In this document: piece after piece, positions 10,882 to 21,579 of the stretch
Layout of the letters: every line of letters starts with the position of its first letter
Numbering within the stretch: position 1 is the first letter of the stretch
Assembly: GCA_036346405.1 (NCBI GenBank)
Contig: CM070558.1
Location: 558,001 to 622,000 of the forward strand
Reading direction: 5' to 3'
DNA length: 64,000 nucleotides
From: Phyllostachys edulis
Taxonomy: Eukaryota; Streptophyta; Magnoliopsida; Poales; Poaceae
Made by a program: the position numbers and the translations under genes
Notes under the pieces: model-generated
The model's input: only the letters and a program-made list of their open reading frames with translations
The model's database searches: none
Told to the model about the DNA's origin: nothing

Positions 10882-13001
10882 ACTGGAATGCCTCGATTTT
10901 TGGGACCATTAAACCTTTCATAACCATCTAGGTTGTGCAGTTATGAGGTAGTAGCATCTCAAACAAGTTTCTGATTACAACAAAAACTAAACTTTTATTA
11001 CATAAGACTTAAGGCTTAACAGCTAATTTTAACATGACACAGACATTCAAGCCCAAAGTTAATATAATACAAGACGAAAGAACTTCAAACCACAGACACG
11101 TATGAGTGTGGTCGAGACCTAGTAACAGTAATCGTTGTCATCTGAGGGTCCACCAAAATCCTACTCAATATGATTCTCCGCACTTTCCCATGTTTCCACT
11201 GTAGATGTTTTGTAGATATTGTAAGAATGAATACTGCTACCGTACTCAACAAGCCATATGGAAATTCTAATTAACTACATGCTAGGATTATCAAAGGAAT
11301 GGTACAGTTTTACCCTAATAGGCATATGTTGATGCATTTTTTATTTGAAGCAGTTTATCTTTAAAACAGTAAAACAATAATAAATAATAACATCAAAGGT
11401 TTCTCAACAATTGCACAAACCAACTTAACATCTCAAAAACTCTACTTATACCTCTGTATTGGAATCATCCATTAACACAGCTTCATTAACCAAAAACACG
11501 GTGTATTCGAATACCTTTAATAAAACACTCTGTAGAGTTGCTCAGCTTTACCCACAAGATATCTCAAACTCATGTTGTCAAATCAATATACACGCAACAT
11601 GATAGCGTGCGACTGAGTTGAGATAACAAAGCTTTTTCATTGCTCATCCTTTTTAGCCTCTACCCGGTAGGTGATGAACCATACAGCCCTCGGGAGACTC
11701 CATCGGCCACAGTGGATCTATTGACCAAATGTTGACGGCATCTACCGTTGTGTAAACTAGCGAGTGTCCCTTTAGATCCACTCATGTCCCACTCTAGTTT
11801 CTGTAGATATTCAATCGGAAGAGCAGTGTACTAAGCCTGGGAGGAATGATCACACATGTGGTTGAGCGGTTTTCTGTGTCTGCTACCTGGCACAAGGTTC
11901 TTGTCCTTACCTGATGCTATGAATCAACACCAACTCGTGGTTGTCCACTTCCTGGCCTCACTTTTTATCAAGTCTATTGGGTTGTCCAATATCCTGGACA
12001 CCACCCTCAACTCTCCACCAAAACCATTGGCGAACCGCCAATACTCTTTTGATGATTTTATGAACACATTGCGAGACAAAGCCACTTATACAGATATCAT
12101 TTTATGTGAACTTGTCAAGGTGAATACGGCTTACAAATGCTAGGTGGGTTTGTCTGTTGGGTAATAGGATTTATCGAATTATCATGGCATTTAAAAGTAT
12201 TATTTCAATATTTAAAGTAATTGGCATAATATAGTAATGAAAGTGATATTATAAATATATGAAAAATGTGCTCAAAATGATCAAAGGAATGCGACTTGCC
12301 TCCTTGCACAAAGTCTTGTAGATAATGATCTTGTCCTGCGTCTTCTGGAGTCTAGTCGTCGAAGTCGTGACCTGATGCCAAACGAAATAAAGTAAACCAA
12401 ATAAAAAGTCTGGCTCGACAAGGAATGAGCTGGGAACAACATGCAAGTCAATAAATCGAAAAAGAACTAAAAAGAGAGAGGTGGGGGCGGAGTGGTAGGA
12501 ATTTATCTAGTGTTTAATTGGACTGAACAGAGTTGATATACGGATTCACGGTCTCGAATCAGTTGAAACAGATATAAAATGTTATATTAGGGTTTTGGGG
12601 TGAAAGGTGTCGGATAATGAATAGTGCCTATTTTACTATTCATGTACGAGAACTGGATGTAAACAATAATTAGGGTTAATTGTTTTTGTTTATGAACAGT
12701 AATAACTGTGAACAATAATTACCTTTACTGTTATTGGGACAGGAATAGTGTTTGGGCCGAAAGGAAACAGTGCCAGGCCGAATAGAAATTCGCTTAGCCC
12801 ATTTTGCCAGCCAAGGCACCTGAAGCTGGTGCACCATTGGGCCAAGGCGAGTTCATTGGAGGTGGCGGTGGAGCTTGGGGTGGTGTGTGGCAGCTTGGCG
12901 GCGATGGTCGAAGGAGGCGCGGTGGAAAGGGGTGGTGCCGGCGAGCTTCGGCAGAAATTGGGATGAGGGAGGATAGGAAAAAGGTAGGCGGTGGTGACTA
13001 T
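10882..13001 (-). mobile_element. LTR-derived sequence between the two first-exon copies
   Basis: Read on the minus strand, this has the block order of the Ty3/gypsy LTRs elsewhere in the window: the palindrome pair (11503-11514 and 11528-11537), a 'cagctttaccca' block and a U3-like part with 'aatagtgcctatttta' motifs (about 12600-12740). There is no gag or pol. Exact ends were not fixed: a 'ggaa' match flanks positions near 10889 and 12742 but is too short to rely on. The GC-rich part at 12780-13000 may be leader sequence of the same LTR or unrelated. Confidence 0.45.
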
Positions 13002-14222
13002 TTGTCTGTGGGATCATCCATACCTCAAGCTTTCTTGTTTGACCTCCTCACCAAACTATTTGTATTACTGCATGCTAACTACTCCAGTACACTTGCTCAG
13101 TTGCTTTGCTTGCCCTGAATCTCTGAAAGCCCAAAACGAGGTCAGAAAGAAAAAAATTGTCGGTTTCCCATACAAATTGCAAACTAGTCAGCCTAGCTCG
13201 GCTACACATAATTTACTGTGCAAACTGCAAAGGGTTTTACTCGAGTCGAAGGCAAGAAGAATCCAGCAGTTTGGCCACGTTTTACTCGAGTCGAGATCAT
13301 TAGGATTTAGGAGCAACAGAAGCTTGGCTGCCTGCGATGGACGACAAGAACCACTGCTTTCTCCCCGTCTGGTCCACCACCACGGAGGGTGCGAGGCCCG
13401 GCGCTAGCTGCCGCGCGCTGTGCAGTGCAGTCTCCATCAAATTTGCAGCATCTTTTTTTTTGTAGAGGGGGATCAATCAGCATCCTGACTCCCTCAAGTC
13501 CTGCCAATCCACCCCTGCACTGCATTTTTAAGTCTGCCTGCCTCACCGGTTGCTAACCAGATGACCAAGTAGCTAACGATCAGTGTGTGTGTGTTCTTCT
13601 TCGGAGCCATAGCTGTAGCTGGCTGGTTGGTTCCTGGGGAGAAGAGAGGAGAGGAGCGGAGCGGAGATGGAGACGAGGAGCTGGGCTCTGCTCCGTCTCC
13701 TCTGCCTGTGCAGTGTTCTGGCGCTCGCCCTCCCGGCGAGGCCGGCCAACGTGACCATCGGCGCCCTCTTCACCTTCGACTCCGTCATCGGGAGGTCTGC
13801 CAAGACGGCCATCGAGCTCGCCGTGGCCGACGTGAACCGCGACGCCGGCGTCCTCAAGGGGACACAGCTGAGCGTGATCGCGCAGGACACCAAGTGCAGC
13901 GGCTTCGTCGGCACCATCCAAGGTACATACGGGCTTCCATCGAGTGATTAATTAGCTTGCCAAAACACTACGAAATCACCCTTAGGTTCTAACAAAAAGT
14001 CCTTGCCATTTTTTTTATTGCAATCAGGACAGTAGTACATAGCTAGGAATAACCGCTAATTGCGGTTGCATAAATTTTCTTGAGCGAGCGATTCCTAATT
14101 GGAGTTGTTGGAAAGTATGCATCAACAGCTTGTTTACAGCCAGGAGTACTGTATTTGATTCTCTCTGATCTCTGTTTCCATGGTTCATCCATGGCTGACT
14201 AGTCTCGTCGTGGAGCCTGCCT
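13002..14222 (+). repeat. Downstream copy (B) of the duplicated promoter, first exon and intron start
   Basis: This aligns with 9275-10881, with near identity in the exon and high identity in the first 300 bp of the intron. Its promoter part is shorter, and it lacks the MITE remnant and a segment of about 100 bp found in copy A near 9510-9600. Because it is contiguous with exon 2, it is the likely original first exon of the gene. The 5' leader contains a (TG)n run near 13581. Confidence 0.9.
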
Positions 14223-17200
14223 GCATTTCTGCACATGAGCATTACATGTGCGCACCCACAACAATTATATTTTCCCCTTGCTGTTTTCTAGGCAAAGTAA
14301 ACGGCCGGCTGTCTCGTAGTCTGACTCATGCGCTACACGCCTACACAGCGCTTGGATTCTTCTTTGCCCCTCCCTCGGAGTCAGAGACTAAGCTACCTGT
14401 CAGTCCGGTGTTTTTCCTTTGTTTTTTTTAAGACTAGTCCGGTGTTCATTACAGCATGTTTTCACAGAGTAGATAGATTACATCTCAATTATTTGTCGAC
14501 AGATTCCTGTGACGCATATATAGGGAAAGAAACTTGGAATTGCGTTGCTTTATCTTTTGTTTTAGATCGTGCTAATCTATAAATGATTTTTTTGGGGAAA
14601 CGATAAGAATGCCGTTATTGCATTAAAGAGGGTAAAAAGTCACAAACACAAAGGAAACAGAAAACAGACAAGAAAAAGAGAAAAAAAAAGAGGAAAAAGG
14701 TGTTCATCCCATAGGATACTCATTCAAAAGGACCGACACCCCTCACGGTATGTCGGACCTCTGGCGTGAGTATCTGTCGGGCACGCTCACTTATGCCGAT
14801 CCTCTGACAAGAATATCCTCCCCGTCTGGTAGGTAGATCTGTAACTTGATGGCCCCACTTTGCGTCCACGCTCAGGCTTCTTCCTTGGTTACTGAAAGTA
14901 ACTCTATTGGTGTCTGTCTGAGATGTTGAAATATTCGTCTATTTCTTTCTTTCCAAATGTACCAGAGGATAAGAATTATCAACGAGGCTTGGCCTTTTCT
15001 ACGGATTCCATGCCCGGAATGGAAGATGTCAGTCCACCAATCTACCATTTGAAGCCACAGTGTCCAAAGAGAGGGCTTTAGGTTGGCTTGTTGCACCCAA
15101 GCAGCCACTAGAGACCAAAACTACCTGGCAAAAGGGCAGTCAACGAACAGATGCATAGCCGTTTTTGGATTGTTTGTGCATAGAGGACACCAATGATCGT
15201 TTGGCATATGACGGCGGGTTAGGACGTCTGTCGTCGGTAGGAGATGTTGGATGAGAATCCAAGCACAATTTTTGTACTTTTGCGGTGCCCAGATGTTTCA
15301 AATTAGTTTTTTGAACGGAGCCTCCACTGTCCCCAAGAATTGTACATCGTAGGCCGATTTGGCTGAGTAGTCTCCTGATGCTGTCCACTTCCAAGTTATA
15401 TTGTCGCTATTCTGAGATAGCGTGGTCTGGCGGGTCATGGAGTGAATTTTGACAAAATCCGACAGTAGATGCATGGTAATTCGTCTCCTTAGGTGGGCTA
15501 CCCATTTTTCTTCGTGCCTTGCGTCCCGCACCATTCAATTTTTTCTTGCTGCAATGCGAAATAAATGCGGAGCCAAATCTTTGAGTGGCCTAGTACCTAG
15601 CCATTTGTCCTTCAAAAATTTTGTCTTACCCTCATTGCCAATGTTTATCGTTGTGGATGCCTGGAATAAAGCCTGGTCAGTCTTAGTTATCGACAATGGC
15701 ATTCCATTCCAATGCTTTTTCGACGCCTTCCATTGGTACCGGAGGCGAAGGGCACGACTAAACGGTTCTAGGGTCTACAAATGATTTTGGAGTTACTCAG
15801 TGTTCAATTGCACACGAGTGCCCTGTTCTCTAATTTTGACACGTCGTCCGATGCGTGGATCATCTTGGTCACACTCACTTCAGTTGAGTCACTTGGCAAA
15901 TTAATGCTGGTAACCATGGAAGACCTTGACAATGATGCTTGGTTGGTTGTCGCAGCGTTGCAGCTGATGGAACGGAACGTGGTGGCCGTCGTCGGGCCGC
16001 AGTCGTCGGGGATCGCGCACGTCGTCTCCCACGTCGTCAACGAGCTGCACGTCCCGCTGCTCTCCTTCGCCGCCACCGACCCCACGCTCGCCTCCACCGA
16101 GTACCCCTACTTCCTCCGCACCACCCACGACGACTACTTCCAGATGAACGCCGTCGCCGACCTCGTCACCTACTACGGCTGGAGGGAGCTCACCGCCATC
16201 TACGTCGACGACGACTACGGCCGCGGCGCCGTCGACGCCCTCGGCAACGCGCTCGACGCCAAGCGCTCCAAGGTCTCCTACAAGGCGCCCTTCTCCCCCA
16301 ACGCCGACCGCGCAGCCATCGCCGACCTGCTCGTGCAGGTCAGCATGATGGAGTCCCGGGTGTACGTCGTCCATGTCAGCCCGGACTCCGGCCTCGCCGT
16401 CTTCTCCATCGCGCAGTCCCTCGGTATGATGGCCAGCGGCTACGTCTGGATCGCCACCGACTGGCTCGCCGCCGCGCTGGACTCATCGCACCTGGCCAAC
16501 CCCAAGACGATGAGCCTCATACAAGGGGTGGTCACGCTCCGCCAGTACAGCCCGGACTCCGACGCCAAGAGGTCGCTCGTGTCGAGGTTCGCCAGGCAGA
16601 GTCAGAACGCGAGCGCGAGCATGAACGCGTACGGGCTCTACGCCTACGACTCCGTGTGGATGGCGGCGCGCGCCATCGACCAGTTCCTCGACGACGGGTG
16701 GAACGTCTCCTTCTCGGCCGACCCGAGGCTGCGCGAGGCGAACGGGAGCACGCTGCGGCTGGGCGCGCTCAGGGTGTTCGACCAGGGGGAGCAGCTGCTG
16801 CAGAAGGTGATGCAAGCCAACTTCACCAGCGTCACCGGCCGCGTGCGGTTCGGCGCCGACAGGAGCCTGGCCGACCCCGCCTACGAGATCCTCAACGTGG
16901 GCGGGACGGGCGTCCGGCGGGTCGGCTACTGGTCAAACCACTCGCGCCTGTCGGTCGCCGCGCCTGCAGGATCGCTGTTGGGTGGCGCGTCCAACAGCAG
17001 CCAGCCGCAGAAGCTATACAGCGTGATCTGGCCGGGGGAGACGACGGTGACGCCTCGCGGGTGGGTGTTCCCGAACAACGGCAGGCCTCTGAGGATCGGC
17101 GTGCCGTACCGGACGAAGTACAAGCAGTTCGTGTCCAAGGACGCCAGCCCCGACGGCGCCAGCGGGTACTGCATCGACGTCTTCAAGGCCGCTGTGGCGC

Positions 17201-18810
17201 TGCTCCCGTACCCGGTGCCCGTCTCCTTCGTCCTCTTCGGCGACGGCGTCAAGAACCCCAACTACAGCGACCTCGTGCAGAAGGTCGCAGACCATGTCAG
17301 TATATATACGATTACTACACCAGCTTCAGCTTCAGCTTCAGATCTTCTCGATCTCTTCTTGTTTCGACATGATCATGGCTGACTCTTAGATTTTGTCAGT
17401 ACTTTGACGCTGCGGCTGGCGACATCTCGATCGTGACGAGCCGGACGAGGATCGTGGACTTCACGCAGCCGTACGTGGAGTCGGGGCTCGTCATCGTGTG
17501 CCCCGTGAAGGAGAAGAGCTCCAACGCCTGGGCCTTCCTCAAGCCCTTCACGCTGGGGATGTGGGCCGTCACCGGCGCCGCCTTCCTCTTCGTCGGCGCC
17601 GTCGTCTGGATCCTCGAGCACCGCTTCAACCCGGACTTCCGGGGCACGCCCAGGAATCAGATCGTCACCATCTTCTGGTTCAGCTTCTCCACCATGTTCT
17701 TCGCGCACAGTAAGCTAGCTAGCTAGCACTTAATTCGTCAGAATAAATCATGTCCATGCATGCATCAGTCTGAACTGAGCTAGCTGTACTACATGACTGA
17801 ACACCGTGGTCGAAATTGTCAGGAGAGAACACGGTGAGCACTCTCGGTAGGTTCGTGCTCATCATTTGGATGTTCGTGGTGCTGATCATCAACTCGAGCT
17901 ACACGGCGAGCCTGACGTCGATCCTGACGGTTCAGCAGCTGTCGACGGGGATCCAGGGACTGGACAGCCTCATCTCCAGCTCCGACCCCATCGGCTACCA
18001 GGTTGGCTCCTTCGCCAAGAGCTACATGATGCAGGAGCTCAACGTGCCAGAGTCGCGCCTCAAGGAGCTCAACGTCGACGAATACGCCACCAGCCTCCAG
18101 CTCGGCCCGCGCAACGGCGGGGTGGCCGCCATCGTCGACGAGCTGCCCTACGTCGAGCTCTTCCTCTCCACCAACTGCCACTTCAAGACGGTCGGGCAGG
18201 AGTTCACCAAGAGCGGATGGGGATTCGTAAGCTACCGTGCATTCACTCTGAAATCTGAATTGCCTTCTCTTGTATTCTGCATTAATTGTTCTTCAGTTGA
18301 GTAGTACAGTACTCATCTGAGTTTTCCGGCATGCAGGTGTTCCAGCGGGACTCGCCTCTGGCGGTGGACCTGTCGACGGCTATCCTGACGCTGTCCGAGA
18401 ACGGCGACCTGCAGCGGATCCACGACAAGTGGCTGAACCCGGGGCAGTGCAACTCGCAGATCAGCGAGGTCGCCGCCGACCGGCTGAACCTGAGCAGCTT
18501 CTGGGGCCTCTTCCTCATCTGCGGCGTCGCGTGCGTCATCGCCTTGCTCATCTACTTCACGAGGATACTGTGCCAGTACTGCGAGTACCACGGCGGCGGA
18601 GGCGACGGTGCGCTGACGCCGGATTTCCCGGACCACCCGGAGAGGAGCTTGCGGCGGCCGGCGACGCTGAAGAGCATCCGGGAGCTGATGACGTTCGTGG
18701 ACATGAAGGAGGAGGAGGTGAAGAGTGCCATCAGGAGGAAGTCGAGCGACGACAGGCGGGGGGACAGGTCCATCAACGGCTCCGACGGCCAATCCTCCTC
18801 GCGGGCCTAG
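13667..18810 (+). CDS. GLR3: Clade-3 glutamate receptor-like channel (GLR3 type), five exons
   Basis: This is a ligand-gated, calcium-permeable cation channel of plant membranes. Exons are 13667-13922, 15956-17295, 17400-17709, 17823-18226 and 18337-18810. All introns are GT-AG and phases agree, giving 927 aa, the usual family length. The parts in order are: a signal peptide (about 1-27); a periplasmic-type amino-terminal domain (about 30-400); ligand-binding half S1 ending in the GDISIVTSRTRIVDFTQPY block (539-557); M1 (about 585-604); pore loop FWFSFSTMFFAHRENT (624-639); M3 with SSYTASLTSILT (660-671); ligand-binding half S2 with QEFTKSGWG; M4 (about 825-845); and a Glu/Arg-rich cytosolic tail. 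The sequence is closest in my reading to Arabidopsis GLR3.4/3.5. The ATG at 13667 is supported by the signal peptide and by the duplicate copy. Intron 1 holds a LINE, and a second first exon lies 3.3 kb upstream. Confidence 0.95.
14588..15773 (-). mobile_element. 5'-truncated LINE in intron 1 of the receptor gene
   Basis: The minus strand encodes the C-terminal part of a plant L1-type LINE reverse transcriptase polyprotein: 'FLKDKWLG', 'WKWTASGDYSAKSAYD' and the zf-RVT-like 'LWYIWKERNRRIFQ'. It is broken by a stop just before 'FWSL' and by frameshifts. The 3' end is A-rich (minus strand CCCCAAAAAAA at 14588-14598). The flanks are a 12-bp target duplication with one mismatch: tctataaatgat (14576-14587) and tctacaaatgat (15774-15785). 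It lies antisense to the receptor. Confidence 0.9.
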
Positions 18811-19239
18811 CTTCTCTCTTGTTTCTTTTTTGTCCGGATGATGCGATCTCACAGAATAGCTAGGCTAGCTAGCTAATTGTGCATGCAGGTAAAGCTGCAG
18901 CTGCTGAGGCTGTAATTAGGCCATGATATATACTAGTATATTAGTATGAAGCTGAAGATCATAGTATAGTTAGGTAAATGATACGAGGGTATATTGATAT
19001 GTAAATGCATGGATCCATGTAGGATGAAATGAAGATGCATGTATTCCTACCGTTAAGACTTTTGTGGAAAAGGGAATTGGTGAACGGGGGAACACAACTG
19101 CTTAGATGAATTTGATGGATCATGTGTTGAGCATGGAAAACATATTCGTTTTGAAAAAAAAACGGAGGGGGATGAATTGAACGAAATTTGGTTCAAAATT
19201 TCGGATTCTCCAGCCCGTCCTCCTTGTTGTAGATGTGGC
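18811..19239. other. Receptor 3' untranslated and downstream region
   Basis: This is AT-rich sequence after the stop codon, with several 'tagctagctagc' runs and no ORF of note. No canonical AATAAA was identified with confidence, which is common in plants. Confidence 0.5.
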
Positions 19240-19620
19240 ACATTTTATAGATTTATTGCAACAACTTTCTCAAATTGTTGCATGAGGTGTTTCATTTTGT
19301 TGTAACATATCTTCTTAAATGTTGTAGCAAGAAGATTTTGTTGCAGTGGAGTTGCGGATTTGTTGCATAAGATTTTTTTTTTGGTTGCAGTTGGGTTCTA
19401 GATTTGTTGCATAAGAATTTTTTGTTCTTGTTGTAGTGGGTTTGCTAAATGTTACAATGTTTTTATTGTAATGGGTTGTTGCATCCGTGGGGATTTTTGT
19501 TGCATGTCCATCTGATCAATGCTGCGTCTCACAGCAAATTTCGTGCAGATGTTAAATTAAATTGCTGCATATGTTTTCACGAAATGTTGTGTCCGAACGT
19601 ACGATGGAAAGTTTCTCATA
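19240..19620. repeat. Degenerate TTGTTGCA repeat patch (second of two)
   Basis: About ten variants of ttgttgca/ttgttgtaa occur at 25-45 bp spacing, resembling 6968-7170 in the same strand orientation. A GC-rich block with short ORFs follows at 19740-20040. Neither a terminal inverted repeat nor a target duplication was found. Confidence 0.6.
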
Positions 19621-20598
19621 GTATGTTCGGGTGCTAGTTGTACACATACTATCTATCCCATACAGTAACTACACATATGTTGGGTCCCATGTACACCTCC
19701 CCATAACCCCACTGACCCACACGTCTCTCTCATTCCCCCTCTCTTCGTCCCACGGCGGGAGGGCATGGCGGTGCGACACGACGAGTGAAGGCACATCGGT
19801 GGCGGCGGCGTCACGGCACGCCCAACGACCAAAGGAGGCGGCGGCGGGGACCGGCCAACGAGGGCATGGTGGCAAGGTCCGGATCCGGCGATGCGGAGGT
19901 CAGCAACCTTGAATCCGGCGGCGGGGAGACTGGCGAGGGCCAGATCCGACAGTGCGGAGGCGACGACCTCGGAACCGGTGGCATCATCCTCGTCTCCATC
20001 GTCCACCGGCAAGGTCATATCCAGTGGCTGTACAGTACGTAATACATGTATCCATTCAATGTCTTGTTTCAGATTTTGAATTTCAAATCTGGTGCAAGTA
20101 CACTGAATGTCAGATCACATGTTCCCATGAACCTGGAAGTGCAAACAAATACACAGTAGAATGCATAGCGCGGCACTAATCTGGAAGCATGACCAAGGGC
20201 ACTGATTTGTGTGCACCTGGAGCCCCCAATTCTTTGGGATGGATGGGGTGGGGAAATTGGACTTTAATCCCTGGGCTCTCATGATTTGAATGATGGGCTT
20301 GTTAGCTGCATTCCATGCACATGCTCTGATGGGCCGATGTTCGCGTGGGCTGATCGAGCTAGGGCTGCTAATGGGCTAAATCCCAGCAAAACAAGCCAGC
20401 CTGCCACAATCCTGAAAATTTTCAGTGGCGGTTGCGAAGGTGGAGGGGTGGTGTTGATAAGAGATGGTTCGTTGGGTCCTAACAAAGCACAACTCAACTA
20501 AAAGGTTTTAACTAGAATTTAATCTTAATAAAATTATTACCGATCCGACGCATCGGATACCAATAGAAGATAGAACTTTCCTATTGGTGCATCGCCTC

Positions 20599-20664
20599 AT
20601 CGAGTTGGAATAGATCCTTTCGGTGGCAACAATCGAGTTGGAATAGATCCTTTTGGTGGCAACA
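20599..20664. repeat. 33-bp direct duplication
   Basis: Two head-to-tail 33-bp units begin 'atcgagttggaatagatcct' and differ at one base (ttcgg/tttgg). Neighbouring text also contains a related 'atcgcctcatcgag'. Confidence 0.85.
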
Positions 20665-21323
20665 ATATCCGTTGAGATAATATTTTTAACAATGAATGTT
20701 ATCAAAATAGATTTGCGCACAAAAAAAAAGTAGCTGATGAGTGGCTCAATGACTTGCATTCTACTGCAACAACGACGGCTACTACGGCCTACGGGTACCG
20801 CCGCGGCTTCCGGGGACAGCGGCCTATTTTGACTTGTTGCAGGCCTCCAGAGAGGAGGGGAAGCTACAGCATGGAGTAGTCCAGTGCCAACAGGAAGAAG
20901 GCCGTCATCTAGCGAGGAGGAGGAGAAGAAGAAGATCTGGGCTCATCATTTTGAGTTACAAGACCCTCTCTCCAGGACACCGCTTCCACCGGTCCCTGGA
21001 AACTAGGCAACTCAACTTAGCACTAGATCTCCACCGTGCACGCAACAGCTAGCTTCAGGTCATCATCGCCTCCTATGATCCTATCTAGCTGCTACATTAC
21101 ATATCTTTTGGTGAATACATGCATGCAGATGCAGTGCATGTGTAGTTGTTCACATTCAGTACTGATGTATTCATGCATGCATATATAGCAGAGTAGCTAC
21201 AACTCTAGGTGCTTGAATTGGCTTAAACAGTTTCTGCGCATATCTGGTTGGTCTGGTCAAGCTAAATAATGATTTTTAGATCAAGTTCAGTTTAATCATT
21301 ATCATGAACTTGCTATATATAGT

Positions 21324-21361
21324 AGAGCGGACTATGCAAAAGCAGGGCCATAGTCCGCTCT
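21324..21361. repeat. Perfect 13-bp stem hairpin downstream of the DDRGK1 homologue
   Basis: agagcggactatg (21324-21336) and its exact reverse complement catagtccgctct (21349-21361) are separated by 12 bases. The site lies about 220 bp beyond the stop codon of the minus-strand gene, so it could fall in its 3' untranslated region. It may equally be a transposon remnant. Confidence 0.8.
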
Positions 21362-21579
21362 TCAAAGCTCAAGCCTTTCATGATATTTACCATGTGAGCA
21401 TCAGCTCTGAATCTCTGATATGAGCAGTAACTTGTCAAGTGCAGCCCCCAAGACCCAAATTCCAAGCCCCAACTAAGGTTAGCACAACTTCATCATAGCT
21501 AAAAGGGCACCTCCATCTTGCGCAGCCACAAAGTAATGGCACGCTATATATGTTGCTGGCGCTATAAGCCCGCGAGTTC

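Larger units (their letters stand above)
19621..21579. other. Intergenic DNA between the receptor and the DDRGK1 homologue
   Basis: No gene is supported. A GC-rich block (19740-20040) has overlapping ORFs on both strands with no recognisable domain. A 33-bp duplication lies at 20599-20664 and a hairpin at 21324-21361. A small GC-rich patch (20770-20930) contains a possible 3' splice site (ttgttgcag, 20845) but no identifiable protein. Confidence 0.5.

Noticed and set aside
15939..17372. 477-codon arginine-rich frame overlapping receptor exon 2
   Set aside because: It is a shadow frame caused by the GC-rich codons of exon 2, with no domain.
15781..17382. Long 533-codon frame as the receptor start
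   Set aside because: Its first 58 codons are intron and LINE-flank sequence. The splice acceptor at 15955/15956 and the duplicate first exon show that translation starts at 13667.
19653..20040. GC-rich overlapping ORFs on both strands
   Set aside because: No domain, no splice structure and all frames similarly open, so composition explains them.
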